Assembly (NCBI GenBank): GCA_963513935.1
Contig: OY740773.1
Location: 104,145,291-104,209,290, forward strand
Length of the DNA: 64,000 bases
Reading direction: 5' to 3'
DNA from: Aphrophora alni
Taxonomy: Eukaryota > Arthropoda > Insecta > Hemiptera > Aphrophoridae
Positions 1 to 14,300 of the stretch are shown piece after piece (the first letter of the stretch is position 1; every line of letters starts with the position of its first letter). The notes under the pieces are model-generated. The model made no database searches and was not told the origin of the DNA. It saw only the letters and a program-made list of their open reading frames with translations. Position numbers and translations under genes: made by a program.

Positions 1-234
1 TTAGTTTACACCTTACTGTGAAGGTTATATTTTAGAATATTGTAAAAGTTATGTTACCCCACATTGGAGTGCAAATTTTGTTATGTTAAGATTTATAAAA
101 GTTTGCAACTGGTTTAAAAAATTTTTTTTGAACACCAATCCCTAACTAACTATAGATAGTTTAAATGTGTTCTTAATAAAGGGAAATGTAAGAAACGTGT
201 AAGATTGACAATCTGATGTCTTGAAAATCCATTC

Positions 235-415
235 AGAATCAAAATACTAACCAAGCAAACCCTCAGGGGGTCATTTATAGTGCCAATCCTGAGGTAACCT
301 AGCTAAATCTACACCTTTTTTCATGTAGTCTTGGGTTCTCTCTCTTTCATCTTTCCTATCAGGTCTCTCTTGACCAACTTTTATTCTTCTGACCCTGACA
401 CTACTATGAAATTAT
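235..415 (+). repeat. dispersed repeat family S1, copy 1
   Basis: It contains a core shared with six other places in the window: TCTACACCTTTTTTCATGTA, then GTCTTGGGTT and a CTCTCTTTCATCTTTCCTAT block. The rest of 1-1371 is AT-rich ecd intron or upstream DNA in which I see nothing else. Confidence 0.6.
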
Positions 416-1371
416 ATTTATGATTAACCTTAAAATATTTTAAGTTCCTCTGTTTTATAACCTTTCCAACAGTCAAATATTATTGGATAGAACCAGACTC
501 AATATTGAGCAAAAGGTAAACTACAGTACTGCACAAAATCAGCTATTTAACTATAATAACCTACCCTAACTTAATCTATTTCACTGGTCCGTGTAATAAG
601 TACCCACAAAAAATATATTTATACGATATAGGGTTTATTTTTGCTCTTCATTGATACAACTGTCAAATTGTATAAACATTGAGGTTTTAAATTTTGCCAT
701 TTTAGTTTTTATGAATTATCAACTATTATCTCTTCTTGTTTTAAAACTAACATCATTCATTGCTTTCATATAATAATATAAAGATTCTTTTAAATTGGTA
801 GTAAGTAAACATATTATTTTAGTTAACCAAATGTAAGTTTTGAGAAGTTGTTATTAGTATAAACATTAGCAATAAATGCATTACATAATACATAGAATTT
901 TAATTTATAATTTAAAATTATCGGTATTGTTTTATGAAGTTCAGAAAATGTAAATAACCAATCACCTAGAAAATATTTTGGTTTTTAAAATGTCATAACT
1001 ATAGTTTTCAGATAAACACTGAAGAAGTAATTTTAGTTAATATTCTTGCGAAAATAAAGTTCAAGATGGGTGCCTCACTGTGTATTTAAAAAGAACATCA
1101 GCCTGAGAACTGAGCCTTGCAGCATATCCCTTTTTGTATACTTTTTCCTACAATTATTCAGACTTATTATTGTACTTCGTACATATAAATGTTTTTTTTT
1201 TAGAAAATTTGTATGTATTTACAACAAAATAACTATATTTACTAATCATGTAAACATAATCACCATTCATTCATTTTTTCTTTTTCGTTACTAAAATTAT
1301 TTTTTAATAATAAATAAGAAAAGAAATGATTGTCATTTGTAAGGTTAAGAAGAAATAATGACTTTTTACAG

Positions 1372-1552
1372 GAACTTTTAGAAGGATCTCAAGAATACAA
1401 ACGATTGGAAGAAGTTGCCAAAGATTATTTTAAGTCTCATGTTAACACTTCACAACCTCCAACAGGTCAGCTCATTTTAGATCTCCTTAAAGACATCGAC
1501 TTTGATGTTGAAGAAATGAAGAAGAGTGAAAATTCACTCCCGCCATCTGAAG
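1372..1552 (+). CDS. ecd: ecd coding exon (first in window)
   Basis: The exon opens at a codon boundary after the acceptor TTTTTACAG and ends one base into a codon (GAAG/GTAATT). It encodes ELLEGSQEYKRLEEVAKDYF and onward to NSLPPSE. A longer open frame runs leftward to 1330, but the acceptor and family similarity set the start at 1372. Confidence 0.92.
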
Positions 1553-2511
1553 GTAATTTTCTTTAATGCTAAGATTATTGTATTATTAAATAGTTATTTT
1601 ACTAATTTAACAATTAATCCTAATTGAATATCTTTTTCTCTATATTTTTTGCTTTACGTCCTAAAATAATTTTAGACTCTATATTTTTTGCTTTACGTCC
1701 TAAAATAATTTTAGATTATACCCTATGAGAGCTAAATATACGCAGGTCATCTTTTTTAAGTAAGAGCTGTTTTGTAATAGAATAAGAAAAAACCTTGTTT
1801 ATGAACTTAACTTTTATAAGAAATAAAAATATGAACATTTTTGCACATAGTCATCATTAGTATGAAAACAGTTGTTAAGTCTTGGTACCAACCTTTGGAT
1901 ACTGTCATCAAGAACTCTGCCGCCTTTCCATTTAACCAGTCAGTAACAGTTTTTTGCAACACATATCACTCTCCAATTGCTTTCCACCAAGAAATTTCTT
2001 AAGTTTTGGAAAAGAATGAAAGTGGGAGGGAGCTAAATCAGGACTATAGGGTGGATGGTCCAGTAATTCCCATTGAAACTTGTCCAGTTGCATTTTTGTC
2101 TTTGCCGTAACGAGAGCCTGAGCATTGTCATGAAGCAGAATGACACTGCTTGAGAGTATTGCCTGCCGGTGGTTTTGAATGGCGTACCTAAGCTTTAATA
2201 AGGTTTCACAATATCGCTCAGGATTTATTGTCCTTCTTCTTGGCAGGAAGTCTATCAAAAGAACGCCTATCCAGTCCCAGAAAACTGTGGCATGGTTTTC
2301 CGTATTGTTGATTGTTGTTTGAATTTTCATCATTTTGACGGAGAATTTGAATTATGCCACTCACTTGTTTTTCTTTTAATCTCTGGAGTATAGTATACAA
2401 TCCAAAGTTGCAATGTGAATTCATCACCATTCTTGTTATAGTGCTCCATGACGAATGTACCAAACACTTTGTTTTGTGTTCTACCGTCAATATTTTTGGC
2501 ACCCATCTTAT

Positions 2512-2545
<34 letters not shown>

Positions 2546-5500
2546 TTTTTTTTTTGTATAGAAGTTTATTAGTAACAATTTCATAAATTACCGATTTTGG
2601 AACTTGAAAGAAATTTTGATGAAGCTTGTCAATAGTGAATCACCTGTTTTGACAATTCTTCTCATTAAATTTTTGTGAAAAACTCTTCACTGATAACACT
2701 GATTTGGTAAACTGTCCAAATCGATCCTCATCATGGACATTTGTCCTTCTTTCATTGAACAGTCTACACCACTTATGGAGATTTCCATCCTTCATTACAC
2801 CTTCTCCATATACTTTTACAATTTGTCAATAAATTTCAGAAGGACGGAATTTTTGCACTTAATAATCGAATAACAGAACAATTATTAATTATATGGTGGT
2901 AAATAATGCAGCCTAATCAAACAACCAATACGGACAGAGTTGAAACGTACTTGCAGAGTTGTAGGAGGTTGACCGAGAATGGCCGACCTTGCTTTGGCTC
3001 TATCCGACAGCCTGTGCCATCATGATGCACAATCGATTCTTACTTAAAAAACGACCCACGTATATTCTTTAATGTAAAATTTGAATGATTAAATAAATTA
3101 ACACCTCATATAGTGTTGGGTGAAGAATAGTTTTGTTTTGAAAAGGCGATTGTTGGAATTATCACTTTACAAGTATAATACGCTGCTGAAAAAATAAAAC
3201 AAATTAGATTATAAACTTAAAACAATATAGAAAAATTGTAATAAAATTAACAACACTAAAACTAATTAATAATCGTAAATTTTGATAAAATCAATAAAGG
3301 ATAACATAACATATTACAGGGCTGTAAAGAAGCCCTGGAAAGATAAACATTGGTAAAATTCAGTAGGAAACAAAATAGAATATTATAGGTCTATAAAGGG
3401 ACCCTGAATTAATAGAATCTAATCTCAGGTGAAGCAAAAAGGGTAATCAAAGATTACGTAGGTTCAGATCTAGTTGTGTTGTGTTTATCTGTGTGTTATG
3501 TTACTCATCTGCCTTTATTAGTCTGAAGACATAAAGTAAAGAGGTTATGCACACAAAAAAGTACCTAGGCGTAACAAATATATCCAAGCAAAACACATCT
3601 CGATGGCGGGTTTTAATATTTTTATGTACTAGTATTTGTACATGTGTTTTAACTGCAATATTTTCAGGTTATATAATATACGTTTATTTGTTTACTTAGA
3701 TGAAAATAACAAATTTTTCATAAATAAAAAATACCGGGATTTCTTATATTTTGGTGGATTTTAATTTGAACTATGAAATCGTTAGGACTTAAATAGTGGT
3801 GCTCTAGAAAAATGAAAATAATACTGTATTCTTCAAATGAAACTGTTGTGTGCATTGTGTACTCCTAATATTTTAGTTGTAGATTTTGTTGTGAACTAAA
3901 TGTATGTATATGTGTTTGTCTTGTACAGATGACAGCTGGTTGGAAATATGTCCGGAAGAACTAGAGAGGTTGATGGAGGAGCGTTACGGCTGTAAACCTG
4001 TTGCTAATACCACTGATGTATCATCACATCTTGCTAATTTCTTTAAACATGTTTCTGGCTTGGAAGGGGCAGAGTTCCCACTGTAAGGTTATTCACATTT
4101 TTACTAATTTATAAGCTACAAATAGTTTAGCTTTAGACAGCCAGTAGATTGAAGGCAAAACTTTGTTTATCTTTTTAAAGAGTAGTTAAAAATATTCTAA
4201 GTTAAAATTTATTTTGTTTATATTTAAACTTATTTAAAAATGTTTTACATTGTTCTAGACTAGACCTAACATGTCTTGGAGTTGAATTATTAAAACTGAT
4301 GAACCTAATCAGCTGTGATATGTATATATTTATTTATATTGTTTGCTATGGTAACTAAATTTGTATGTTAAGTCAAAAAAGAGATGTTTTTAAAAATTTT
4401 TGAAGTACTAAAATGAACTTATTTGAAAAACAAATTAATCAGTTAGCGAGTTTCAAATTTACTCTTTTATATAAACAGTATAGAGAAGTAGTGATGGGTA
4501 AAAAAAATAAATTTTGATTTTTTTTTAGGATGTATGTTTTGATGGCCACTGAGTTCAAAATATGACTTTTGGATATGTACAATGTTCTACAGCCCAAAGA
4601 TATGACTGATTTTACTTAAAAAAAAAAAAAAAAACTTTGGTAGGGTAGTTGCCATAAGGAAAAAAAACATTTTCAATTTCTTCAAAATTAGTCTTACAAT
4701 TTTGATTAAATTTTGTTTAAGGGTAGTCTTTAAGGATCCAAACAAAACATATTGCTTATCTATATCTACCAAAATGCCGGTTCATGCGTTATTGGTAAAA
4801 CAACAACTAATCGACCATGAGATAAAAACCATAAAAATAAAATACACAATTTTCAAAATCAGCTCTACCAATTTTTAATGAAATGTGAAGATTAGTGACA
4901 ATACCACATGCAAAATTTAAAGTAAAAAAAAATATAAAGGCTCAAGAACAAGTGGTGAAAAACCAAAATGAACTTTGGCCACCATTGTTAAAAGCTTGAT
5001 TTTAATTAAATATTTTTTATGCTGAATGTGTTTATAGCTCAAGCACATCAAGTTTAGATGCTTAAATATTTTTCAAACACTTCGTCCAATTTTCATATTT
5101 AATTTTTTGATTTACAACTACCGTTACTAACATATTTGGTGGTGATAAGTGTTGGTTCGTTTCTATTTGGTTCTGGAGGATGGGTGAGTGGGAAAATTTG
5201 TGCAATGATTTTGCAGCATTGATTTTTTATTGAATCATTAAAATCGATCATTGGTGTGCCATTGATGAATTTAGAAGAAATAACAGTTGTGTTTTAAATA
5301 TGTGAACAGTGTGTATAAAAAATATGGAAACGGCTAAATATTTCAAGAAGTACTTTAAATAAAAAAATATATTCAACCTCTCATTATAAAGCTCTTGACC
5401 TGAGCCATCTATAGGATGGTACAAAAGTTTTGGTTAGGTTAATAAATTAAAAATTAATAATATTTTTTAATTTTTTTATTATTTTTTTATTTATTTATTT

Positions 5501-8500
5501 ATAACTACAACTAAGTACAGGGAACTTATCTAGTAGCTTCCATTTCATAATAACACTTTTTTTTTCCAAGTCCTTCCTATGAATGACTCCGACTAAATAC
5601 TCGCACAAAATATTGCGGTTATAAGAGCTGGGGCATCACTGCACTAGGTCTAAAGGCTTGGTCCTTTTGAGTCTCCGCTCCCCATTTCTTCTTCTGAGCA
5701 TCTCCTGCACAGCAGTATTTACATGTTTTTGTAGCCTAAGTTCGTGCTTCCTCGCTACATACTTTATGGTTTCATCTACAGTTTCAATCTTAAGATCCCT
5801 ATGAATGGAATCATTGCGGACATACCACGGTGTACCAACAATACCTCGCAGTACCTTATTTTGGAAGGTTTGAATTTGTTTTACATTTGATTTCTTGGCG
5901 CACCCCCAAAGTTGCAATCCGTACATCCAAATTGGTTTTAGGATTTGGTTGTATAATAACATTTTATTTGTTATATCTAATTTAGAGTGCCGCCCTAAAA
6001 GCCAATGCATTTTCCTATATTTCAAATTAAGTTCACTCTTCTTCATTTTGACATGGGATTTCCATCTGAGCCTCGTGTCAAGCGTCATTCCTAGGTATTT
6101 CGCCTCTAATTTGAATGGGATTACTTTGGAGTTAACAAATATAGGTGTACTTGTCGTTTTTTGTTTGTAAAATTAACATGGCTAGATTTAGACTCATTCA
6201 GCCTAATACGCCACTTTTTTGTCCATACATTAATGTTGTTTAATGATTTCTGGAGCTTGGCAGATGCATCTTCTATTGAGTCTCCAACAGCCATGACAGC
6301 AGTATCATCTGCAAAAGTTGCTACTGTTGCTTCACCATCTATGGGCACGTCTCTGGTGTATAATAGGTACAAAACTGGTCCAAGGACACTTCCTTGAGGG
6401 ACTCCTGCATTGATCTCTTTAAACTCTGAGTACTCTTTCCCTTGCTTAACGCGAAATATCCTGTCTGTAAGGTAAGATTTTAATATTTGCCAGAGCTGAT
6501 ATGGCAGATAATTGCTCAGTTTGTAAAGCAGTCCCTCATGCCATACCTTATCAAAGGCCTGTGAGACATCTAAGAAGACACAGGCACAAATCTTTTTACA
6601 CTCTAAAGCCCCTTCAATGATGCCTGTCACTCTATGTAACTGGTCAATAGTTGAATGGCTATTCCTGAAACCAAATTGGTGAGGAGGTATCAGCTGTCTT
6701 TCTTCTATAATTGGCTTCAATCGTATTAATACCAGTTTTTCAAATAGTTTTGAAATTATCGGAAGGAGGGAAATTGGACGATACGATTTTCTATCAGTCA
6801 AATCCTTCCCTATTTTCGGGATCATTATAACCTCCGCCACCTTCCAATGTCTTGGGCAATACATAAGTCGGAGAGAGGCGTTGATTAGATGTAAGAGCTT
6901 TATGTGGTAGTTCCTTAAGTACCCGTCCTGTGATTAGGTCGTATCCTGGAGCTTTTTTGGCGTTTATATCATTTTTAACAACGGCGCCTAATTCTTTCAA
7001 TGACACAGGCTTAATCCTGATGTTGTCTTGTTTGGAAGTTATGGTAATACCTTCAACTGGGGTTAATATTGGAAATGGTCGGAATGTTTGTTCTAAATGC
7101 CCAGCAAATATTTCCTGGGCATTTAGAACAAACATTCCGACCATTTCCAATATTAACCCCAGTTGAAGGTATTACCATAATTAATAATATGTGATTTTTT
7201 CCCTTTTTTTTTTTTAAATGTTATTATTGCATATTCTAATAGATCAATTTAAGATATTTAAAAATAATATTTAATTTATGTTTAACAACAACCGAGATAT
7301 GTTATTTTACAATTCATAATTTTGTAAACACAATATTAACACTTTGAAGCCTAAGCCCGAGTATAGGTCGGGCAGTCGTGACAGCTCTTGACGCCGAAGC
7401 CCGAGTATACATCGGGCTGCCCTAAAAAATTCTATACGATCGCGATGTCGGCATATAATCGGGTTTTGGCACTTTTGCTTAGCTAATTGGTTATTTATCT
7501 TTGCATGTCTTTGATTTTCGAATAGTCTGTGCTGTTGATATGGACTTGATATAAATATTATAAAGCTGATGCTAGGCAACGTAACACGTCTATGAGGAAC
7601 GTAGCAGACGTTTGTTTAGTTCAAAGTTAGTGACTGAGTAATCAAGATTCGTTATGTTTGTTTGTTGTTTTTCTTGAATACTCAATACTTTTTGAGTTAT
7701 GGTGGTGATCAGAATGTTCAGTACCCCTTTGTGTACCTGAATGTTTCAAACTGTATCATACAAAGGTCAATTATGTTTAGTGAAGTGCTGTGTAGCTATG
7801 TTTGTTTGTGTGTGTATTTTACCCTTTTTCAAGACTAAGGAGTGTTGACTGTGAGTAAAATATCTATTTACATTTATATATATTTAAAAAGGTAATTTCT
7901 TTAGGTTTAAAATGATATATAATAAGTCATATATGATAAATATAACAAATACTACAATTTTTTAAAAACATGTCCAAAACCCCCAGGCACAGTAGGAAAG
8001 CAGCGCGTGTTTTTACATATTATGGTAGGTCTTTTCAACCCTATTCTTCTAAATGTTTAATTTTAATTTTATCATTAAAATTAACTAACTTACAGTGGGT
8101 CAAAGTTTAATAATTTTACTATTAAATTTTATTAATGCTGTAAAATAGTTTTGAACAATCACCTATTTGAACAGGTTTTATCTAATCTTATTTCGTCTAT
8201 TTTATATATCTGGAATTTCCAAAGCAGCTAGTGTCCAGTAATTAGTGTGTCTTGTGACAGTGTCATTCTGATTTAGTAGTGAGTGGTGGAGGCTGCATTA
8301 TTTGTATTACTTGATAGAAACTACATTATTGATGATGTCTCTAAATTGAAAGAGAGGGAATTACATTACTTATGACGTGTGCGCTCATATCAACTGAGTA
8401 GCTAATTTGTTTGACAACACATTCTCCAACAGACCTCTGATAGCTAAATCAAACGTATTAGAAATTTTCCTAAATTGGAATTTCCAAAATATTCTAAGTC

Positions 8501-11309
8501 CCAGATGGAATTTAAACTCCAATTATAAGTCCAAACTCGAATGAACCATTCAATTCTACGTCCAAATTTGAATTACATTTCTTAATTTCATACTTAATGA
8601 GAGACCTATTTCTAAAGTTTCTTGTAATTTATTCAAAATTGAATACTTCTGTGACTGAATTTGCATACAAAATAGACTTCTTCATACAGGTTCGCCAGTG
8701 TACCAAGGTTTGAGGAAAATGCCAATTGTAATAAAAAACCAAGTTTGAACCAATCAATTAGTGTTTTATTTCTAAAATGTCAGTAGTTAAATATTTAGAA
8801 GCCATTGCATTTGTACAACTCTGTAATTTTTATTAATGTCAAATTTTGGTTTTGAGCCTATTATTTATATATTTTATTTATTTATTTATTTTTAATAGAA
8901 ATGGCGAAAGTTCAACACCACCTGTGAGACCTAAAAGAGGGATAAAACTGAAAAAAAATATCACTCCAGTCGAAGAAAAAGAGAAGGAGGATGATAGCAG
9001 AGTGTCTTTTGATCAAGAGGCTTTCTCTTGTGCAGTGCAGAACATTTTAGGTAATATGTTAATTAAATTATTGTACAGGAAAATTAACACACATACACAA
9101 TTAATTTGGATATGTCTGAAAAAATCACATTTTCTATATAATTTTAACTAAATATATTAATATGATTTACCGTCAATAATAGTCAATATTCTTTTCTATT
9201 TAATATTGTACTACGGCCGTTTCGGCTATTTCGCCATTAATGAGTGCTTGCTGGGGTAGTTCCAACACAAAGTTAAAGTTCAAAACAAAAATAATAGAGG
9301 AAAGGCCAGTACAATACTGGTTGTAACCGCCAAGCCTCTACAAAATAGAAATAAGTCAGGGGCGGGTTCTTCTAAACCCCTCCCAAAATCACCTCAGACG
9401 TCTACCAAGCCTTCAACACCTAATGTTCCAGTTATTGATGTTGCTTTGGAACTTGATCCTGAAACTTTAAAAATAAAAATAATTAATTAAACCACCTGAT
9501 GGAATTCTAAGACAGGCAGGTGGAAAGAACAATACAAGTCCAAGCTCTTTTTAATTTTTAATGAATCCATTATTTCTATTTTTAATCATAAAATATGACC
9601 AGGAATTTAAACCTGAATAGCGTGATACAATGGAACATTAACGGCGTGAGAAGTCACATAGAAAATCATAAGGTTCTTGTACATGATACATCCCCTATAG
9701 TCATTTGGCTGCAAGAGACTCATCTCCATCAACCCCATTGCTTTATTGTGAGGGAATTTTGAGCTATAGGATATAACTATGTTACTGCAAACAGAGCTAA
9801 CAGTGGAGTAGCTATACTTGCCCACAACTCCATCTGTGAGCCTTAGGATTTCAATGCATGCAGTAACAATAACGATCATTATACCGTATAAAATGACAAT
9901 TTGTTGTTTGTATTTGCCACCTAGTTTCAGGCTTGTGGAAGTGGAATTAGTTGCCTGCTCCATTTATTTTGGTGGGAGATTTTAATGCTCACCACTATAT
10001 ATGGGGATAAAACAACTGCAGCCCTAGAGGGTTGTATTGACAGGATTCAATCCAATTTGGATTTGATTCTGTTCAATGACAGTTCACCAACTCATCTGGC
10101 GGCTTTTACAGGTGGTTGGATAACTGTTGATTTGTCATTTTATAGCCTGTGTCTTGCCACTAAATTAAAGTGATCCGTTCTATTTAACACATACAGTAGT
10201 GATCATGCTCCTCTGATGCTTACTTCTAAAGACTTATATTCCATATTTATCTGACCTGATAATACAGTGTAATAAAACACTTGAAATATTACGTGTTCTT
10301 AACGGTTTGTAAGCATGGGACATTCTCCAAGCAACCAAAAATAAATAAATAAATAAAGTTATTAAGGATTTGGTCATATAATAATTAATTAAGAAGTTTG
10401 TATAGCACATAAAAATTAAAATTATTCAAATGATAAATTACAAAAACTTTGAACAAAAATATTAAAATTAATTAACGTTAATCAAACAATTTAAATTAAG
10501 CACCTACCATGAATTAATGTAACACCCCCTAGGCTGAAATTGACAAAAGGCGCGAGTTGTGTAAAACACTCAGAGTCCGAAGCCAGTTGGAACGGAAAAA
10601 GTAGAAAATTCTAGGAATCACAATGGAACCTAGGCAAAGTCAGTCGAGCGTTCCATTCCAGAACATTCCAACTTCGCGATCCTAAGAGAGTAGACGCATA
10701 TTCTGAATGCTCTGCATTCCAGAAATTATGGAGCGTTTTAAAATTAGAAGTATTTAGAAAGTTTTCACAGTGAAGTTCTTTTTAAAGGTTTTGTATTATT
10801 TAGTATATTTGGACATACCATGTGAGTAGAAGTTATGTATGTATTAATAACATGTAAGTGATTGAACTTGTAACACTGAATTAGATTCCTAGTATATAAG
10901 CTTCACATGCAACTTTAGAAAACGCTTTTATTGTAATATCAACATGTCTGTCTTAGTACATAAGTGATTTTGATGTTTAGTTAAGATTCTTTTTCAATTT
11001 TTAAACCATTCAAAATTCTTGTCATTAAAAGAAAGATTTTCAGTAACAAATATGAGTGAGTAAATTCTCATTGAGTATATCCCTCCATTCACGTGTCGCA
11101 GGAGTCTGTCTGGTGTGTACAGATTGGAGCCTGAACCTTAATTTTTTTCTTTTAGCAATAAACTCATAGTACAAAAGAAGTATTTGTTTTAGAAACAGAA
11201 TTAATATAATTAACTAAATCAAACTGAAATTCACATTCTCTAGTGTTGTAAGATGGCGTCCAAACACAAAATGGACGTCTATCATCGTACAAGGTAAATG
11301 GACATTCTT

Positions 11310-11345
<36 letters not shown>

Positions 11346-14300
11346 GACTATCAATACTAGATAAACCAAAATTAATTAAAACATGTAGATTTCAAATTAA
11401 ATCAACTTACAGGTTCTCGCTGGGGAGCCGATAGGACTTGTATGTTGCGATTTTACCGTGCTCTTATTTGGTCGCGGATTGATTATGGCTCCATAGTCTA
11501 CTCATCCACAAGACCATCAGCTATCAAGAAACTTGATCCTGTATATAATTCTGCACTCTGTTCTACATAATTCCTATTGTTTCTGGAGCATTTCATTCGA
11601 GCCCAGTCTCATTTTGCTGGGTACCTCATTTTGCAGTCTCATTTTGCAGAATTTCGGGGAAACAACAGCTGCTGACGAAGCTACAAAGGAAACTACAAGT
11701 CAGATATCAAGCACACCGCGTGTAATGGTATCTGACTTTGTATCGATGGTTAAATTAGTTTTTAATAGGCAATGCGAGGAAGGATGGACAAATATATAGT
11801 CCAATGAGCTGAGGGAAGTAAAAGACACTGTCTGTCCGTCGAATACATCCATTCGTGTCATATGTCGAGAGGAACGCAGCTATATTTTGTTATTCAGTAA
11901 AAATATTCAGAATGAATGATTTTTTGAAAATTTCCCAAAAAAAGCCCGACAATTTATTTAGCTTTCCACGGTTTCTATTCTTTTCTTTTCTTTTAAAAGA
12001 GGTGTACCTCAACACAGGCATAGCCTTTGAGGGTTTCATTTGGTAGAAAGACATAGAGGTATATTTCTTTTTTTGAAATTGTAAACTAAATATAAAGGAC
12101 AATGATATTATTATAATTATTTTAATTATTATATATATTATGTTCAATCTAATTTTCTATTGTTTATATGCATTTATTTTTTCTATAGAAGTAGTCTATA
12201 AATATGAAAATGTAATTGTTTGTTTTTTCTGTGTAAGCTACCAACTGAAATTAAATAAATAAATAAAAATAAAATAATTTAAAAAAAGTGGTGGTTACCT
12301 GTGTTCGTATCGGTCATTCCATGATCACTCATGGATTTCTGATGGAACAAGGGAATCTGTCACGATGCTCATTTTTGTCAAGGTGTGTTGTCAATTAAGC
12401 ACATCCTCATGCTCAATTTTGTGAATGTGATAATGACTGCAATGGTTTTTCGACTTAAAACTCCAAACAAACAAAAAAACTTTATTTCTTGATTCATATA
12501 AAAGAACTTTTAATTGATACAATGTTTTGACTCTGTTAAAACATGATAAACTCTCTAAGAGGGTCTGTCATTTGAAAAGGTTGCTATTTTTATGGCACTA
12601 TAATTAAACTTATCTTTTAATCTCCAATTGATTTCAGATTTTGTGGTACCCGAGGACAGCTGGGATGAGTCTGAAGGTTCAGGGATGAGTTCCTATGAAG
12701 ACGAAGATGAAATGGATTTGGGCAACCATAAAGAAGGTATCACTAATTAAAATCTTATATTTATTTTAAAAACATATTTGACTTTGCTTTAGAGTGTTCT
12801 GAAAAATGATTTTGTGAATTTTGTAAAAGGGTGTTTCTGGTAACTTTTTATATATAAAGGGAAAAAAAAGTTTTGATCAATACAGTCTCTTTCTGATAGA
12901 CTGTAAAACCTATTTTCTGCTTATGAATAAGAAACTGTTGATTGTTTTTGATTTAGTAGTACCTTATTTTTCCAAGAAATCAACTCTTAAACAATTGCTT
13001 ACTTTGACAAAATTGTTCCTTGATGTTTTCATATCTTTGCCCATACATTGATTGAATAGTTCCTGGTTGAAGTTTTATATTTTAGAGATACCACTAATTA
13101 AACTGTTGTTTATTCCATAGTTTGGTTCTAAATTGCTGATTCATATATTATCTAATGCGGTGGATGAATAAATAAATTTAATATTGAAATATGCTGTTAC
13201 TTTTAATGTTTAGGATTCGTAATACTCTACCAAAATAGAGTGTCGTGACCGTTTGTGAAGTAGTTAACTCTTACTTCCTCTTGTTGGCATTTATTGCTAA
13301 GTCCATCGATCAAGTATAGCGTCTAAGAACCCCCCAAAAAAAACATTTTGGTCACCGTCATTCCAAAAATGCCAGCTTATGAGTTGTCAGTAAAAACAAA
13401 ACATAGACCATATAATGTTTTAAAATATTTAATTTCTGAAAATTGTCTATCGGTTTTGTTCGAATTTTTGTGAAATATAAATGAAACTTTACCGCCGTCA
13501 ATAAATGCTCAATTTTAGTCAAATACAACTTTGTTGATTAGATTTTTATGAAAGAAGCAATGCAAGTTTAGGCCTTTATTTAAATATTTTTTAAAATAAA
13601 ACAAGGTGTCCATGTTTCATTTTCACTTTTTTGATTTGACAATTGACAGAAATAACATTTTTGGTGACGATTAGTTTTGGAGATGTTCGAATGGAAGTGC
13701 AATTTTGTTGCACTGTTGATCAGACTCGCTGTTCCCATGGTTATTGATTCTGAGCAAAACATTTTTGTCTTATGCTCCACTCCTATCCTGTAGTTTTCTT
13801 GCTCAAGTTCGCTGTTGCTGTTACAGGACCTGAACAAGGGGATACTCCAGTCAGTGAGTTGAAGCAGTACATGGACCAAATGGATAAAGAACTGTCTACT
13901 ACTACGATAGGAAAAAGTTTTGAAAAAGTTCAAAAAAAGGTAACCAATTACTATTTATGTATTATTATTTACAGATATATGGAGTGGGAAAGGATTTGTT
14001 TAAAGAAATATGAAACACCTAGAATTTTTTTTTAATCTTTGTTTGATCACTTTGAAGGCTACACCCGAGTATAGCTCGGGGGAGTATGTATGTGTATGGG
14101 ACCGATCCCCGAGAGCAATGATTCAGTACGTATATGGTTCAATTCCTGCTGTTCTTTATTCCACGTAGAAGCTGATATATAGAATATTGGAACATTTGTT
14201 TGTGGTTATGTTGGTTTACTAGATGTTGTGTTTATGTAAATGTATATTATTTGTTTTTGTGCAGTTATTTTGATAGATCTATAGCTATTTCTGTGTTGTA

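Larger units (their letters stand above)
1739..3062 (-). mobile_element. mariner transposon, decayed
   Basis: The element is 1324 bp, a usual mariner length, and is flanked by TA at 1737-1738 and 3063-3064. The terminal inverted repeats are about 26 bp: left begins TACGCAGGTCATC and runs to TTTTTTAAGTAAG; right, read inward, begins TACGTGGGTCG and runs to TTTTTTAAGTAAG. It carries a minus-strand transposase relic and an internal CA/TA microsatellite. It sits in the ecd intron between the first two exons of the window. Confidence 0.88.

Noticed and set aside
1070..1294. 74-codon plus-strand frame
   Set aside because: AT-rich low-complexity intron translation with no family resemblance.
5895..7166. 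Plus-strand frames across the Jockey element
   Set aside because: They are antisense to the reverse transcriptase on minus.
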